DNA of 64,000 nt from Hepsetus odoe (GCA_017165825.1 CM029366.1:30903350-30967349), one strand, 5' to 3'. Positions 34,365 to 46,274 are shown, numbered from the stretch's first letter. The notes: generated by a model not told the origin, from the sequence alone. A program made the numbers and translations.

Positions 34365-35425
34365 AGTCAATAATGCCAGAACTCAAAAACGCCAGGAGGA
34401 GCAACTGGCCGGGTCTTAACTTGAGCAATTTAATACCAGAATTACCAGCTGTCAGCTCATGTGTGTCACACAAAGACTCAGCGGCAGCGCTGGTCTGATT
34501 GCAGCAGCAGCTGATTGCTGATTGTTGTCAGCTGTAGCTCTGCACCTCCCCTTCCTGCCTGGAGAACATTTGTTCCCGTTTCTTTTATTTTATCTACTCA
34601 ATATGATAGACATTGTAATTTTTGCAGCGACAAGGTGATTCCCAGCAAAATGTAACAAACACAGGTGCTCTTGCACAGTGTTGTACATTTGTGGGGTTTG
34701 TCTATGTATCTACACTGTGATGGACAAGTGACCAGTTCTGGTTGTTTCCCACCTTTTGCCCTTATCTTTGGGACCCCAATACCCCACTTTTGAGGGTGCA
34801 CACAGTAGTCCACACAGACACACATTCATTTCCTGCAATCTGTGTCCTGCTTATCCCTTTTAGTAGCTATCATAGAGTGTATGCACTACAATTATGAGAT
34901 GCTGATGTCATGTCCCTTTACCTTGACCAAGCGGTTGAACATTAGACGTGATGTGACTAAATAAATATTATGAGTCTAAGTGAGTTGGGCTTTTAGTTCC
35001 ATGCTTGAAGAGCATATATACCAGGGCAGTGTTTAACCCAGCTAGAGAAGATACCTGGTGCCCACTGTCCCGGTAGAGCACCGTAGCTGATAGCAGACCC
35101 ATCAAGAGTGAAGACAGCTGAGATTGGTTCTTATCTGGAAAAAATATAATAAAACATCAAAGTGTTCCTTTGATTTCTAGTTATCTTGACCATTAATGAC
35201 TCCCTTGACCTGATGGTTATGATCAAACAAATGCAGATTTTTTTAATGAACCATCAGCTCAGAATAATCAGCTCACTTAAAAAGACATATCTGTTTCCAT
35301 GGTCCAGGTTTAACAGTGCTGATTTGTTTATAAAATAAAGGTAAAAATAGCTGTAAATCACACATCTCCACATGAGAAATGTTTGGAGGGAGAGCTGTTT
35401 ATTTCTGATCTTCTTCAACATGGAA
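34365..35425. other. Intergenic, no gene seen
   Basis: No exon supported. 34670-34830 faintly resembles a SINE-C tail (CTGTGATGGACAAGTGACC). Confidence 0.25.
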
Positions 35426-35429
35426 TTAA

Positions 35430-35690
35430 AAATTAATTCAGAGGAATGTTGAATATTAATGATTTTTCATGTGCAGAAACTGTAAGTGACTGGCCATTAG
35501 TCTACACTGGAAAACTGATTGGAATATATGCATATCATAAAGCAATTCTCAGATTTTTGAACAGAAATGATTATCTTCTTGCAGCTGAGCGCTCTTCATG
35601 ATTATTTCATTCATTTATAATAAAGCACTCAGGGACTAATGATGCATTGTTGCTGTGAAACGCAGAAGGAAATATTAAAACCTAAGCAAG
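35430..35690 (+). other. Duplicated non-coding element, copy 1
   Basis: Aligns collinearly with 38440-38690 in the same orientation. The best block starts TTCATGTGCAGAAACTG and runs through AAGTGACTGGCCATT. Further shared blocks are AAAGCAATTC, GCAGCTGAGCGC (E-box CAGCTG at 35582-35587), TTTCATT and AATGATGCA-TGTTGCTG. There are no terminal inverted repeats, tRNA head or coding frame. Confidence 0.75.
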
Positions 35691-36061
35691 GAATTAGCCA
35701 CTGTAAAGAAAGCCGGATAAGTGACAGACTATGCATTCATTTCAAAGTTTTTTTTTTTATTCAGAAAAACTACATTAGCAGTTTGTTACTATAGACGGCC
35801 TGTGTCCGCCATCTTTGTGGTTTTATGTATCACAGATGTTATCATTAATTTCACCTGTCCATTTTCCAAACTCTTTTTATCCTTAAGATTTTGAGTTATT
35901 CTGAGTTAACCTGTGCATCATGCAGAAAGCAGACTCTCCTCTTAACTACAGTATGATGTGCTTTCTTCTCCATACGATATAAGCAAAAATGTTGCTAACA
36001 TGTTGTATGTCTGAGCTATAGGTTACAGAAATGAAGACCTAAATGAGGTAAATGTAAATGT

Positions 36062-36310
36062 ATTGCATTTCTTCTTCTTCTTCTTCTTCTGCTGCTTCTT
36101 TCAGCTGCTCCCTTTCAGGTGTTGCTACAGCGGATCATCCGTTTCCATTTCTTCCTGTCTTCTGCATCTTCCTCCTTCAAACTGACCACCTGCATATCCT
36201 CTCTCACCACGTCCATAAGCCTTCTCTTTATCCTTCCCCTTTTCCTCTTTCCTGGCAGCTCCATCTTCAACATCCTCCTCCTGATATACTCCTCATCTTT
36301 TCCGTGGACA
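36062..36310 (-). mobile_element. RTE-like LINE 3' fragment
   Basis: Reversed copy: TCTTCTTCTTCTTCTTC tail, GATCATCCGTTTCCATTTCT, CTTCCTCCTTCAAACTGACC, TCCTGGCAGCTCCATCTTC. The minus reading resembles MELPGKRKRGRPK...EDMQ. Confidence 0.75.
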
Positions 36311-36499
36311 AACCAAATTGTAGTATGAACTGGTACAAACCAGTATGTAGCCTAATGTGACAACCATCGCGATTAAGCTCAAACTGCAAATACACACATT
36401 TCCTTTGGTCTATCTCCTGTTTGCCCTATTTACTAGACATTGTAAAGTGTTCACACTGCTGTTAATCCTCAACAGTATCATAGTGCCAAAATAATTGGT

Positions 36500-36754
36500 G
36501 GCAGCGGTGGCCTAATGGTTAGGGAGTTGGCCAAAAAGATTGTGGGTTCAAACCCCTTATCAGTAGGTTGCCCTGAGGTACCTTTGAGCAAGGTACCGTC
36601 CCCATCACTGCTCCCTGGGTGCTTTCATAGCTGCCCACTGCTACATGGTGTTTGCATGGGTTAAATGGAGAAGTCCAATTTCGTTGTGGTTCACTGTGTG
36701 CTGTGCTGTGACCTCGCAATGACCAGAATAGTCACTTTCACTTCACTTTTTCAC
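36500..36754 (+). repeat. SINE-A copy, plus orientation, full length
   Basis: GGCAGCGGTGGCCTAATGGT head, GGGTTCAAACCCC, CTTTGAGCAAGGTACCGTCC, GTTCACTGTGTGCTGTGCTG, then the TCACTTTCACTTCAC tail. Confidence 0.9.
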
Positions 36755-36764
36755 TAAACAGGGG

Positions 36765-37025
36765 TCACTGAAGCCGGTCCCAAAGGGCCTAGACAGGTTG
36801 ACAACCCACCCCTGGGTGGACACACAAAAAACAGCAGACACAGTCACACCAAGGCGGCAATTTAGCATCTCCAATTCATGTGCATGTGCACATGTTGTGC
36901 ATGTTTTCTGGATTTGGAGGAAAAGGCAGCACCTGGTGGTAATTCACAAACACAACACACAAACTCAGAATGGACCCAGCATCCAGAACCTTCTCACTGC
37001 AAGTCAACTGGTCTAACTACTTCAC
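36765..37025 (-). repeat. SINE-C copy, reversed
   Basis: GGTCACTGAAGCCGG, ACAACCCACCCCTGGGTGG and GGCGGCAATTTAGCATCTCC to AACCTTCTCACTGC: body and head in reverse, directly after the SINE-A copy. Confidence 0.7.
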
Positions 37026-37029
37026 CCTA

Positions 37030-38435
37030 AAGATTTAATGAAGAATTGATTCATGCACTGATTTTAGTTTCTGAAACATTTTATTTCAAACATCATTCTT
37101 TTAAACCATGTCTGCTGTTTAGAATACCTTCATGCAAACATCTCCTCTGTTAGTGTCTACTGGTTTGGGGGAAGTTACTATAATTCTAATCAAACCTTTT
37201 CATCCTGCATTCTGCTAAAGCCTGCATCACAGAACATCAGACTTTCAATCAAGAAAAACAAAAGCATCTGGCAATCGCGACTCAGAAGGTTGGAGTGATG
37301 TGTAGTGTTCCGAGTGAGGAATCATGTTGTCATGGCTTCTCACAAAAATGTTATTTCTTGACTTTTAAATGAAATGATAATAGCATTTGCAGAATTTGCT
37401 CTCTGTTTTGGGAAGGTGAATCCATATTCTCTAATAAGACTAATCTTAGCTAAGACTAGCTGAGACGGATGTGTCTTGACGCAGATCTGCTTCAAGAAGT
37501 GGGAGGTCAAGTCATGCTTGGCAGCTTTGACCCCCGGTTTGATCATTTTAGTTTGGTAAGAAAGGGTTGGACCAGTTTTGGCTTGGAATCACACAAATTT
37601 CCTGCTGTGATGTTCTCCAGTCTGCAGAAGGTTGCAGGACCTGTAACCTTCTGAGCGCTGCCAAACCCAAACATATGGCTATTTCCTCCTCTTAGCACTT
37701 TGAATGGCTCCTACAAAATGCTCATAGAACTGTGTTCTGAACTGAAAGGTCCACTTGAGGGATCTGATCATTTCCCTAATGTAAGGCTGTTATGTTAATT
37801 CCAGACTTGGAAAGCTTTGGCTAGAAATGAGGCCCATAAATCTTTTGGGGAAGAGGAATATGCAGAAACCCACCAACAGAACAACAATTAATGAATTAAG
37901 TAATCATAACAAGACAAATATCCCTCTGTAAATGGTAAACACCTCGCTTCCTGCATCCCTCAGTGCGACTATTCTTAGATGTGAGTGGTGACACAATCTC
38001 CCTTCAGCCATTTGAATATAATATAATAATATATAATGTAAATATAATAAATAATAATTTAGCAGAATGATCAAAACCCCTGCTTTCTTCAGCTACAGGT
38101 CTGTCAGATGAATTAAAGGTGTGTTTGTTTGAAGATGACATCAGTGTGATTTGGTTTACCTACAAAAGATGTTTCCTCTTATCATTACAGAGATTTGCTT
38201 TGGTCTTTTGCCCTTTTATCTTTAGTGATTACACAACTCTTTGTAGTGCGAGAATGATCTTCTTCCTGCTTAATGGACCAATTCTGGCAAGTCTATTTAG
38301 CCAAAAGGATTGGCTGATGTTGTGTACCTGTGTCCATCATCTTAGCATCGCAGTTCATACAGAGGAGCTGCATATCACATGCAACAGTAGAATATTTTTT
38401 AAAAAGAAGACCATGTATTTATGCTCATTTTCATT
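37030..38435. other. Intergenic, no gene seen
   Basis: No recognised repeat or exon. An ATAAT-rich tract is at about 38018-38060. Confidence 0.25.
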
Positions 38436-38439
38436 ATAG

Positions 38440-38690
38440 GATTAAAAATTCATTCATAATGAAAGCTTAAAAATGAATGCCTTCATGTGCAGAAACTGCA
38501 AGTGACTGGCCATTCGTCTACATTGTGAAATTATTAGAATATACGCAGCTCGTAAAGCAATTCAAAGATTTAGCAGCTGAGCGCACGTCGTTATTAATTC
38601 TTTCATTACTAGTAATTAATGATGCACTGTTGCTGGTGAACATACAAGAAAATATAACATCCGGGTATGTGAGTGGCTTTGAACTCAATA
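38440..38690 (+). other. Duplicated non-coding element, copy 2
   Basis: Diverged partner of 35430-35690, about 3.0 kb away. It keeps the order of blocks and the CAGCTG (38574-38579) next to GAGCGC, but has gained TAGTAATTAATGATGCA, a stronger homeodomain-type site, and lost about 20 bases in the middle. Confidence 0.75.
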
Positions 38691-38694
38691 TATT

Positions 38695-39830
38695 TGATCT
38701 TTTTCCAAGAAAATAATATTAATAAAGTAAATATGTTGTTTTGATGAAAAGCTACTAAAGTTAAAGTGGGCAGTTTGTGCAGTTTAGTTTGTGGACATGC
38801 ACTGCATAGGCTGGAGTGTAAATCTGAATCTTTTTAGCTAAATAATTTAAAGTATCCATGCAGCAAATGTGTGAACCTTCACGATCATGAAAAACATATG
38901 GAATTAACATTAATACTGAATAAAATTATAAAGTTGACCATCAGTGGGGTTTTAAAAATCACACAAAGATACTATTTGCAAAAACTTGCAAAAGCTGTAA
39001 AAAAAAAAGTGGGGAAATCTGTGCGTGTGAATTTATTTCAAACATTTTAATGGATTTTCGGATACTTCTTCTTCTTTCAGGTTAGGGATCGGATCAGTTT
39101 CTTAATTTCTTCCTGTCTTCTGTATCTTCCTCCAGTAAACCTATTTTTTTCTGTTTTCTAAATAATTTATTCAAATTTATTTAATGATATTGCACATTCT
39201 TAAAGCCTTTTAAAAAGTTACTTAAGTCACATTAATGTAAAAGCCAAAATACCTTTTTGCTTCTAAGGTTTAAAAAAAATAAAAAATGAGAAATTAAATT
39301 AATGCATAAACGCGACATAAACACTGTGAAGTTGTCCCTCAGAATTCAACATTTATGTCCATGCAGGACAAAAAGGACCATATTTATTTATTTATGTTGA
39401 TCCTTAAGAGAAAGTAATAAAATCTTTCTTATGAAAAATATGAATTATGAATAATACAATAATTTGCTTATGAAAATATTAATTATGAATTATCCATTAC
39501 GTTTTTGTCATTTTTATTATGACACAAAGGGCAAATGTAAGCCTTGGGTGGAAGAATAATTTTTAAAAAGTATGATATGGATCCTTGCAGCTGAACACTG
39601 TTTAGCTTTCCATCTTACTGTTTAATGGCCTCAGAAGCTGTGGTCTGAAAGAGCTACCATTAGCTTATGTTTGCTAAAACTAAACTGAACTAGATCTCAC
39701 ACCGCAGGATGTTTGTTCACTGAAACACTGCTCATAATCTTAGCATGGTGATTCAGTAAATAATTCAATTTAACTGCTTTAGCAGATAAATTGAATTATT
39801 TACAGTATATATGCTACTTTATTATTTATT
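38695..39830. other. AT-rich intergenic DNA
   Basis: Only a short RTE-like LINE scrap (39068-39140: CTTCTTCTTTCAGG, TTCCTGTCTTCTGTATCTTC). Nothing else seen. Confidence 0.3.
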
Positions 39831-39832
39831 GA

Positions 39833-40045
39833 ATTATGTATGTATGCATTTAGCAGACACTTTTATGCAGAGCGACTTCCATGTCCTAATTACAGGGACA
39901 GCCCACCTGGAGCAACTCAGGGTTAAGGGTCTTGCTCAGGGACCCAGTGGTGGTAGTGCCAGAGGTGGGATTTGAACCTGGGACCTCTTGATCCAGAGGT
40001 CCATAGGCAAGTATCCTACCACTGCACCACCACCACCCTGCTACT
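39833..40045 (-). repeat. SINE-B copy, reversed, full length
   Basis: GCATTTAGCAGACACTTTTA and GCAGAGCGACTTCCATG (conserved core), GGGTTAAGGGTCTTGCTCAG, GGGATTTGAACCTGGGACC and the head ending CTACCACTGCACCACC. Confidence 0.88.
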
Positions 40046-40207
40046 TTAGGCTATTTTAGTTTAGGCACCAGAGCTACAAGGCTTTTGTAGCCACCAAGAA
40101 ATTAAAACTAGTCTCCAGGTTAGAATTATCAGGCCAAAATCTGCACACATTTCACTAAAATCACATGAAGTTGAAATGTCAAAGAGACTAGCTTATTGGT
40201 TTCTAAC

Positions 40208-40460
40208 AGTGCTGTCAGGGAAGCTGTAGCCTAATGGTTAGAGATGGTCTGCAACCAGAGGGTTGGGGGTTTGATCTCCTGGACAGGCAGGAAAAATGTT
40301 GGCAGTGGGAGGATGTGCAGTGCTTTTCCACTCCTGCATCCACAAGTGCCCTTGGGTAAGGTACCAAACCGTACAATCCCATGCAGGTCACTGCTCCTGA
40401 TATGTGTGTTCACTAACTGCTCACTGTTTACAGAGTGTATGCAGGTACATTCATTTCATT
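40208..40460 (+). repeat. tRNA-derived SINE of another type (SINE-D)
   Basis: Head GAAGCTGTAGCCTAATGGTT with box B as GGGGTTTGATCTCC, then CACAAGTGCCCTTGGGTAAG and TGTGTGTTCACTAACTGCTC. It appears once. Confidence 0.7.
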
Positions 40461-40824
40461 AAGGAAATGGTCTAAATAGAGTCTCATAATGGAGCAATCT
40501 GAACTAATTTTGTGTCGCTTTGTAGCTTCAGTAGATCAGTCTTTGGCAGAACTTTTGCATGGAATATCACAGTCATCTGACCGGGTCTGCAAGCAGGAGA
40601 GGATACAGTGGCTTAATCAGTGTTGACGTATGTGACTACAGCTTCCTGCTGTTGGCATGTAGGAGAGCGGGAGGCAGGATGACACCAGGAGACAAGCATA
40701 CAGATGGGGGATAAAAAGTCATCATGGCAGACAGCAGCAGAAGCACTTATTAAATGCAATTTCCCGTACAACGCTCCACACAATTTGACAGGAGAAAAGA
40801 GAGGCAGAGATGCTGCTGATGGCC

Positions 40825-41010
40825 TTACATTTACATTTCCTATATTAGACCTTCTTATGCAGACATATATTGCCTAAAGACACAGATAGTCTCCCAAGAG
40901 CTAAGGACCTTGCTCAAGGGTTCAACAGCTCTGGAGAGGATAGAACAGAAGGTCTGGCCCCAAACTCTTGGTCCACATCTGAGTATCCTACCCCCAGGTT
41001 ACCGCCATCC
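40825..41010 (-). repeat. SINE-B copy, reversed, decayed
   Basis: TTACATTTACATTTCC, AAGGACCTTGCTCAAGGG and CTCTTGGTCCACATCTGAGT, with TACCCCCAGGTTACC at the head. Confidence 0.7.
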
Positions 41011-41434
41011 CTATACTTTTGGCCCAGAGTGCAACTTTCTCAAACACTGCAAATACAACCCTGACAGTCATAATCACCTTCAACTCTTGAGGATGAACTT
41101 CCAGATTTTTAAAGGGATTCTATAGGGGTTTGTCTTGTGATGTTCAACCTTGTCTGCCAAGATTGGTGTGTTTGGTACATGGCCAAAGACCATGTGATTT
41201 TAAAATGGCCTAGAGCAAGAATACACATGCAGGGATTTGATAATTCTAGGAAATATTAGGAAAATGTACTGTCCCTAAAGAACTGTGCCAAAGAGAGCCC
41301 TCATTTGTTTATATTGTGTAGGACAACAGTCAACATTTGGTGTGATCACTGACATTTTGAGGACACTTCGAAGCTCTTCTCAGTTCTCAGTTTGCAAATA
41401 TATCTAAAGTGGAAAAATCAACGTCTGGCCACCG

Positions 41435-41687
41435 GGCAGCAGTGGCCTGGTGTTTAGGGAATCGGCCACAGGATTGGAAGATTGTGGGTCCAAACCCCTT
41501 ACCAGTAGGTTACCCTGAGGTACACTTGAGCAAAGTACCGCCCCCATCACTGCTCCCTGGGTGCTTTCATAGCTGCCCCCTGCTGCACGGTGTTTGAGTG
41601 AATGGGTTAAATGCAGAGGTCCAATTTCATTGTGTTTCACTTTGTGCTGTGCTGTGACCTCGTAATGACAAGAATAGTCACTTTCAT
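41435..41687 (+). repeat. SINE-A copy, plus orientation, full length
   Basis: GGGCAGCAGTGGCCTGGTGT, GGGTCCAAACCCC, CTTGAGCAAAGTACCGCCCC, TGTGCTGTGCTGTGACCTCG and the TCACTTTCA end. Confidence 0.9.
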
Positions 41688-41689
41688 CT

Positions 41690-42340
41690 GGTCAGCTTGA
41701 ACACCATTTTAGGTGCAGTACCATTTGGAGCCCTTTATTTTTTGCAGTAAGTGTGTTTTTTCCAGTAAAAGAAGCTAAACAAATATATAGGTATGGATAC
41801 AATAAAATAAAATAAATAAAATAGGATATAATGAGATTGTCATGTTATTTTTATGTTGGTTAGAAAATTACAGTTACATAAGTTACATAATTACATAAGC
41901 AGGAAGCTGGGAGGGTGTAAATTGGAAGTGCTAAAGTTTTTGTAACATGCATGTGCCATCATGCAAAAAGATTTCCATTTTTACCTCTAAAATGTTTGGT
42001 TCAATAAGAATGTGTCATAACTTGCAGCAGTCTGGCAAGGGCTCCACACGTAATAACTGACACACTGAGCACAGAAATTGACTCTGGACATTTAATTTTG
42101 TGTGTGGTTTGGGCCATAAATCAGCCACAGCTGGTGACGGAAGGGATTTGGATTTGGTAGTAATGAAAATGTGTGCTAAATCAACCACTCAAAGGTTTGT
42201 ACCAGGCATGCCATATTGGGAAATTTCACAATTCTTAATACCAATTTGAAACCACAATATTAACAAAAGCCAAACAAACTCATTTCTTCATATTCTGCTA
42301 AAAAAGTGCCCTTAAACGCCCTTTAAGATGCCTCAAGAAC
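41690..42340. other. Intergenic, no gene seen
   Basis: AT-rich with AAATA runs near 41800. No exon supported. Confidence 0.25.
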
Positions 42341-42344
42341 TGTT

Positions 42345-42450
42345 CCTGAAGATGACTTAAAATGACAAGAAAGCTCATCTAAGAGAGTTCAGGCTGTGCT
42401 GAAGAATTACGAATGAGAGGTGGCTCAAAACTTTTGCACAGTATTGTATC
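42345..42450 (-). mobile_element. DNA-element end (related copy at 55.7-56.05 kb)
   Basis: The reverse of AAAGTTTTGAGCCACCTCTC, then TTCTTCAGCACAGCCTGAAC, matches the element in ergic3 intron 2. A (CA)n follows at 42500-42560. Confidence 0.6.
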
Positions 42451-43039
42451 TAGTGCAACATACATGGCATGTAACATGCATGGGATGTAACTTCCAACAA
42501 ACATCAGTGGCACACACACAAACACTCACACACTTACACACACACACACACACACACATTAAGCCATCACCATGTTGGTGCAAAAATCATATGTAATATC
42601 TCACACTGTCCTATCTTTGGCATGTTAAGTAGATTAAATTAAAGCAATAGGTGCAAATGTGACAGGATACAAAGATAAAGATCTAGACAAAGGTTCTCGA
42701 TAAAGGTTTTAAAGAGGTTCCATCCATTCAGCATTTAGCATTAGCAGTAAACTAATCACCTGATCATCTGGAATCATCTTCTCCTGGTTCTTCTCTGCTT
42801 CATGTCTTAAGTTAGACACTTTGTTCTGCTTGAAGGTTCAGATGTAGATCACTGTGTGGATTAACCAACACAGAACTATCAAACAGCTCAGGTACAGAGA
42901 CTGGACTGAAAATGAGAGACAACAACACTGTCCTTCAGGAAGATCTGGAGAACTGCTCAGGTACAGAGACTGGACTGAAAATGAGAGACACCAACACTGT
43001 CCTTCAGGAAGATCTGGAGAACTGCTCCTCAACAAATCA

Positions 43040-44085
43040 TTAAAAATCCTTTAATCCTTTATTTATTTATTTATTTAGTATTTAAAATACTAGAAAGTCT
43101 GGCTTGAGAATGGTATCTCAAAACGTTTGCAGTAATATATTTAATTGATTATAATGTATAAAGTGTGTCTTTAAACAAATGGAGGATTACTAGCCATAGT
43201 TATGGATTTTTAAAATATTACATTAATTTATTTTATCATTTATATGATAATATCAACATTTTCATTTTCAGATCTTACTCTTGCATGTGGAGAAAGTAGG
43301 AAAAGAGAATTAAGCCAAAGTGAAACCTGCCCTTGAACCACACCACTGCACTGTGGAGCTGGCCCAGAAGTTGAGCAGGTTACTATAGCAACTGCCAGAG
43401 ATAATCACCCCTCCATAACTGTGTCCCCAAGCTCCACATTTCGGCACGCATTATATACAATTTTCAGTGGAGATAAGTAGGGCTCCTTCAGTGCATCCTA
43501 ATGCCAAATGACAAATATTGGTTCAGGGAAAACTGCGAGTTACAGATATCAAAGAAATAGCCCTGCTTCCCAATTATAAAATATTCATTTTTGTTCAAAT
43601 AATGCATGAATACGGGACAGGCAATTGGCACCGGTGACAGTGATTTAGTGATTTCTAACCAAAGGAAAAAGTTAAACTTTATTTAAAGGTGGATTAATAT
43701 CTCACAGCCACAGAAAAACATTGCTTTCCTTTTAGCGGGTTCATCAACTCTGGCCCGCAGGGAGCTGGTGGACACGCTATGTCATTTACCAGAGAAAGTG
43801 GTGCTTTTAACCCATTAACCCTGCAGCTGAAAATTTATGAGAAAGGTTGAGTTCTGTGCTCTGGTGAAGGATTTTAGATCAGAGGTTTCTCCAAGCCAGT
43901 CGCCTCTCTGCTCCTGAGGTTGGACCAAGGTCGGCTCTTTTTAAATTGGTAGAGGCAACTGAAGAGCAGGGGCAGCTGCAAACGGACAGCGGCGATTAAA
44001 CTTCACATTATATTCCATGTTTGCTGATGACCTATGGTGCACCTGCTGGTGACACAGGGGTTTGGTTCAAACTCATACGTCCAGC
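43040..44085. other. Loop of the inverted repeat: unique DNA with an RFX X-box match
   Basis: 43260-43900 is repeat-free and balanced. GTTACTATAGCAAC at 43379-43392 fits RYYNYY-NN-RRNRAC. AGATAATCACCCC and CAATTGGCACC words follow. No exon is supported. Confidence 0.4.
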
Positions 44086-44089
44086 AGAA

Positions 44090-44345
44090 TGGGGCGCTCT
44101 GGGGCTTGAAGTCATGATGCTGAGCCCCCAGTATTGAGCTGTGGAGCAGTAGAGCAGCATTATCTGGAGCTCCAGCCATCAACAGTACCTGACCTAAAGC
44201 TCTCGTGGCTTCAGTCAAAGCAATCTTGCAACCTCTGGACATCCCAGAAGAGTCGAGGTTATCACTTCAACAAAGGGGGGCAAACTGTCCCTATTAATAC
44301 CCTTCTCTTCATGAAAAGCTGGTGGACATTCAGAGCTGCACAAAT
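44090..44345. mobile_element. DNA element copy 2 (paralogue at 30.6 kb)
   Basis: Same word order as the 30555-30850 copy: CCCAGTATTGAGCTGTGGA, CAGTACCTGACCT, CCAGAAGAGTCGAGGTT, AAGCTGGTGGACATTCA. Confidence 0.65.
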
Positions 44346-44361
44346 CCTGAGCCACTCCACT

Positions 44362-44645
44362 CATTTTCAGTTCAATCCCTGTCTTTTCTTTCTTTTCTTT
44401 CGGCTACTTCCGTTTATGGGTCCCTACAGAGGATCATCCATTTCCATTTCTTTCTGTCCTCTGCATCTTTCTCTTTCAAACAGATCATGTCTTGCATGTC
44501 TACTCTCATCACATCCATAAACTTCTTCTTTGGTCTTCCTTTTTTCCTCTTTCCTGACAACTCCATCTTCTCCTTCTCCATCCTCCCCTGATTTAATCCT
44601 TGTCCAAACCAACGCAACCTTGCTTCTCTAACTTCGTCTCCAAAA
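44362..44645 (-). mobile_element. RTE-like LINE 3' fragment
   Basis: The minus reading includes MELSGKRKKGRPKKKFMDV and DMQDMICLKEKDAEDRKKWK, the typical end of the ORF, with stops and shifts elsewhere. It is nested in the loop of the long inverted repeat. Confidence 0.8.
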
Positions 44646-45109
44646 CGTCCAACCTAACCTGTCCCTATAAAATAAAATAAATACATTTTACTTGACTCCT
44701 CATTTCTTCCTGTTCGTTTCAAAAAAAGCCAGATGGTCTTTTATTCTTAATGCCTTGTTAAGGAGCAGTTCTCCAGGTCTTCCTGAAGGACAGTGTTGTT
44801 GTCTCTCATTTTCAGTCCAGTCTCTGTACCTGAGCAGTTCTCCAGATCTTCCTGAAGGACAGTGTTGTTGTCTCTCATTTTCAGTCCAGTCTCTGTACCT
44901 GAACAGTTTGATATTTCTGTGTTGGTTAATCCACACAGTGATCTCCGTCTGAACCTTCAAGCAGAACAAAGCGTCAAAACTTAAGACATGAAGCAGTGAA
45001 GAAACAGGGGCAGATGATTCCAGACGATCAGGTGATCATCTTACTGCTGATGCTGAACACTGAGTGGGTGGAACCCCTTTATCTAGAACGTTGTATCTTC
45101 AGACAGTTT

Positions 45110-46270
45110 GCAGCCTGGAGCATTTAAACATCTACTCCCATAAATATTGCATAAAACTAGAGGAAATATCTAAAGTCACTTACAATTAAAGTGCATGAAT
45201 GAATCTTAGTTTATCATTACTATTGATTTTCCCTGTGGACATTTTCCCATTATCCACTGTCTAGTGTGAACAGGCACAAATAGAGATTTTATGGAAAGAT
45301 ATGTCTCTATAATTGACCATTTTGGCTGCGTATTCACTTGAGTGATACAATTCAGTAGGCTGTAGAATCTGCTGTCCTCGTTAATCCTAAAACCTTCAGC
45401 AAACAGCAGCAAAACATCCGAATTTATCTTTAACCCAAACACAGTGATAAAATATATAAATGTTTGCAACATCTTCTCACCAGCCTCATGGGACACACTC
45501 AGATTTTCCTGCGCTTATCTGGCCGAGGTGGGCCATTTAACCTTTTGTTGCACTGCTGCTCCAATTAAAGGCCCTGCAGTGAAGCAGCGAAGAGTTTAAG
45601 ACTAAACTAAACTGTTGCAGTTTTTCTGTCAGAGGGACACAGAATCATTCTGTTCCCACAGCAGCCCAACAATCCTCACAATAGCCTGCCATCAGCACTT
45701 ACAGGAGAATGAATTTATCGGTGAGAATTTGTGCTCTGATAAGAAATGTGACAGCAGCGCTGTGATTAAGTATCATTTTTTCCCCTTTCTGATCAATGTG
45801 TTACTGAATAAATACACTATTGCCTCGGGCATAATAGATCCTGATATCACAGTAAATCCTTTTTTTTTATTCTGGAGAATCAAAATTATTGATTTAAAAC
45901 TCATGAAATATGTTTGCTGTGTTCATCTAACCCCACTAGAATCCAGTATTGTGCTCATCTAATCTCACAAGGTCTCAGTCTACGACTGGCCCTCAGCTGT
46001 TGTTTCTTTCTGCCTCCTAGAGAACCAAAGGTGTAAGTACAGCTCTGTTGGAGGAAAAAGCTACAAATTGAACATCTTTTTGTGTTGAGGTTCAGAATGT
46101 AAGCAGGTTGGTTCTGCGTTTGCTGACAAAAATTAAATGTCATGTATTCTAGTGTTCTGAAATCTCCAAGAGCTGTTTAGTATTGTTGTCTGACATGTCA
46201 CAGCCGCTCCCGTTTACTTAAACACCATCATTTCATTCCTACTAATGATTAATGGTATTGTGAGAGAGAA
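45110..46270. other. Unique stretch, candidate conserved element
   Basis: 45600-45960 is repeat-free (CAATCCTCACAATAGCCTGC, GACAGCAGCGCTGTGATTAA) with a 115-codon plus frame that shows no family. I regard it as non-coding. Confidence 0.3.
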
Positions 46271-46274
46271 CATG

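Larger units (their letters stand above)
42690..45097. repeat. Long inverted repeat: arms 42690-43032 and 44757-45097
   Basis: The two arms are reverse complements with scattered substitutions: TGATCACCTG, GAATCATCT, TTGTTCTGCTTGAAGGTTCA and GTGTGGATTAACCAACACAG all recur inverted. Each arm contains a tandem duplication of a 69-base unit (42886-42954 and 42955-43023 in the left arm). The unit is three-divisible and reads YRDWTENERQQHCPSGRSGE on one strand. The arms are about 1.7 kb apart. Confidence 0.85.

Noticed and set aside
42838..43054. Repeat protein with YRDWTENERQQHCPSG units (also 44.7-44.97 kb)
   Set aside because: The 69-bp unit is divisible by three, so it stays open. It is part of a non-coding repeat found elsewhere in single copy.
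44414..44617. Basic MELSGKRKKGRPKKK protein as a host gene
   Set aside because: It is the C-terminus of an RTE-like LINE, repeated at 36.1 and 63 kb.
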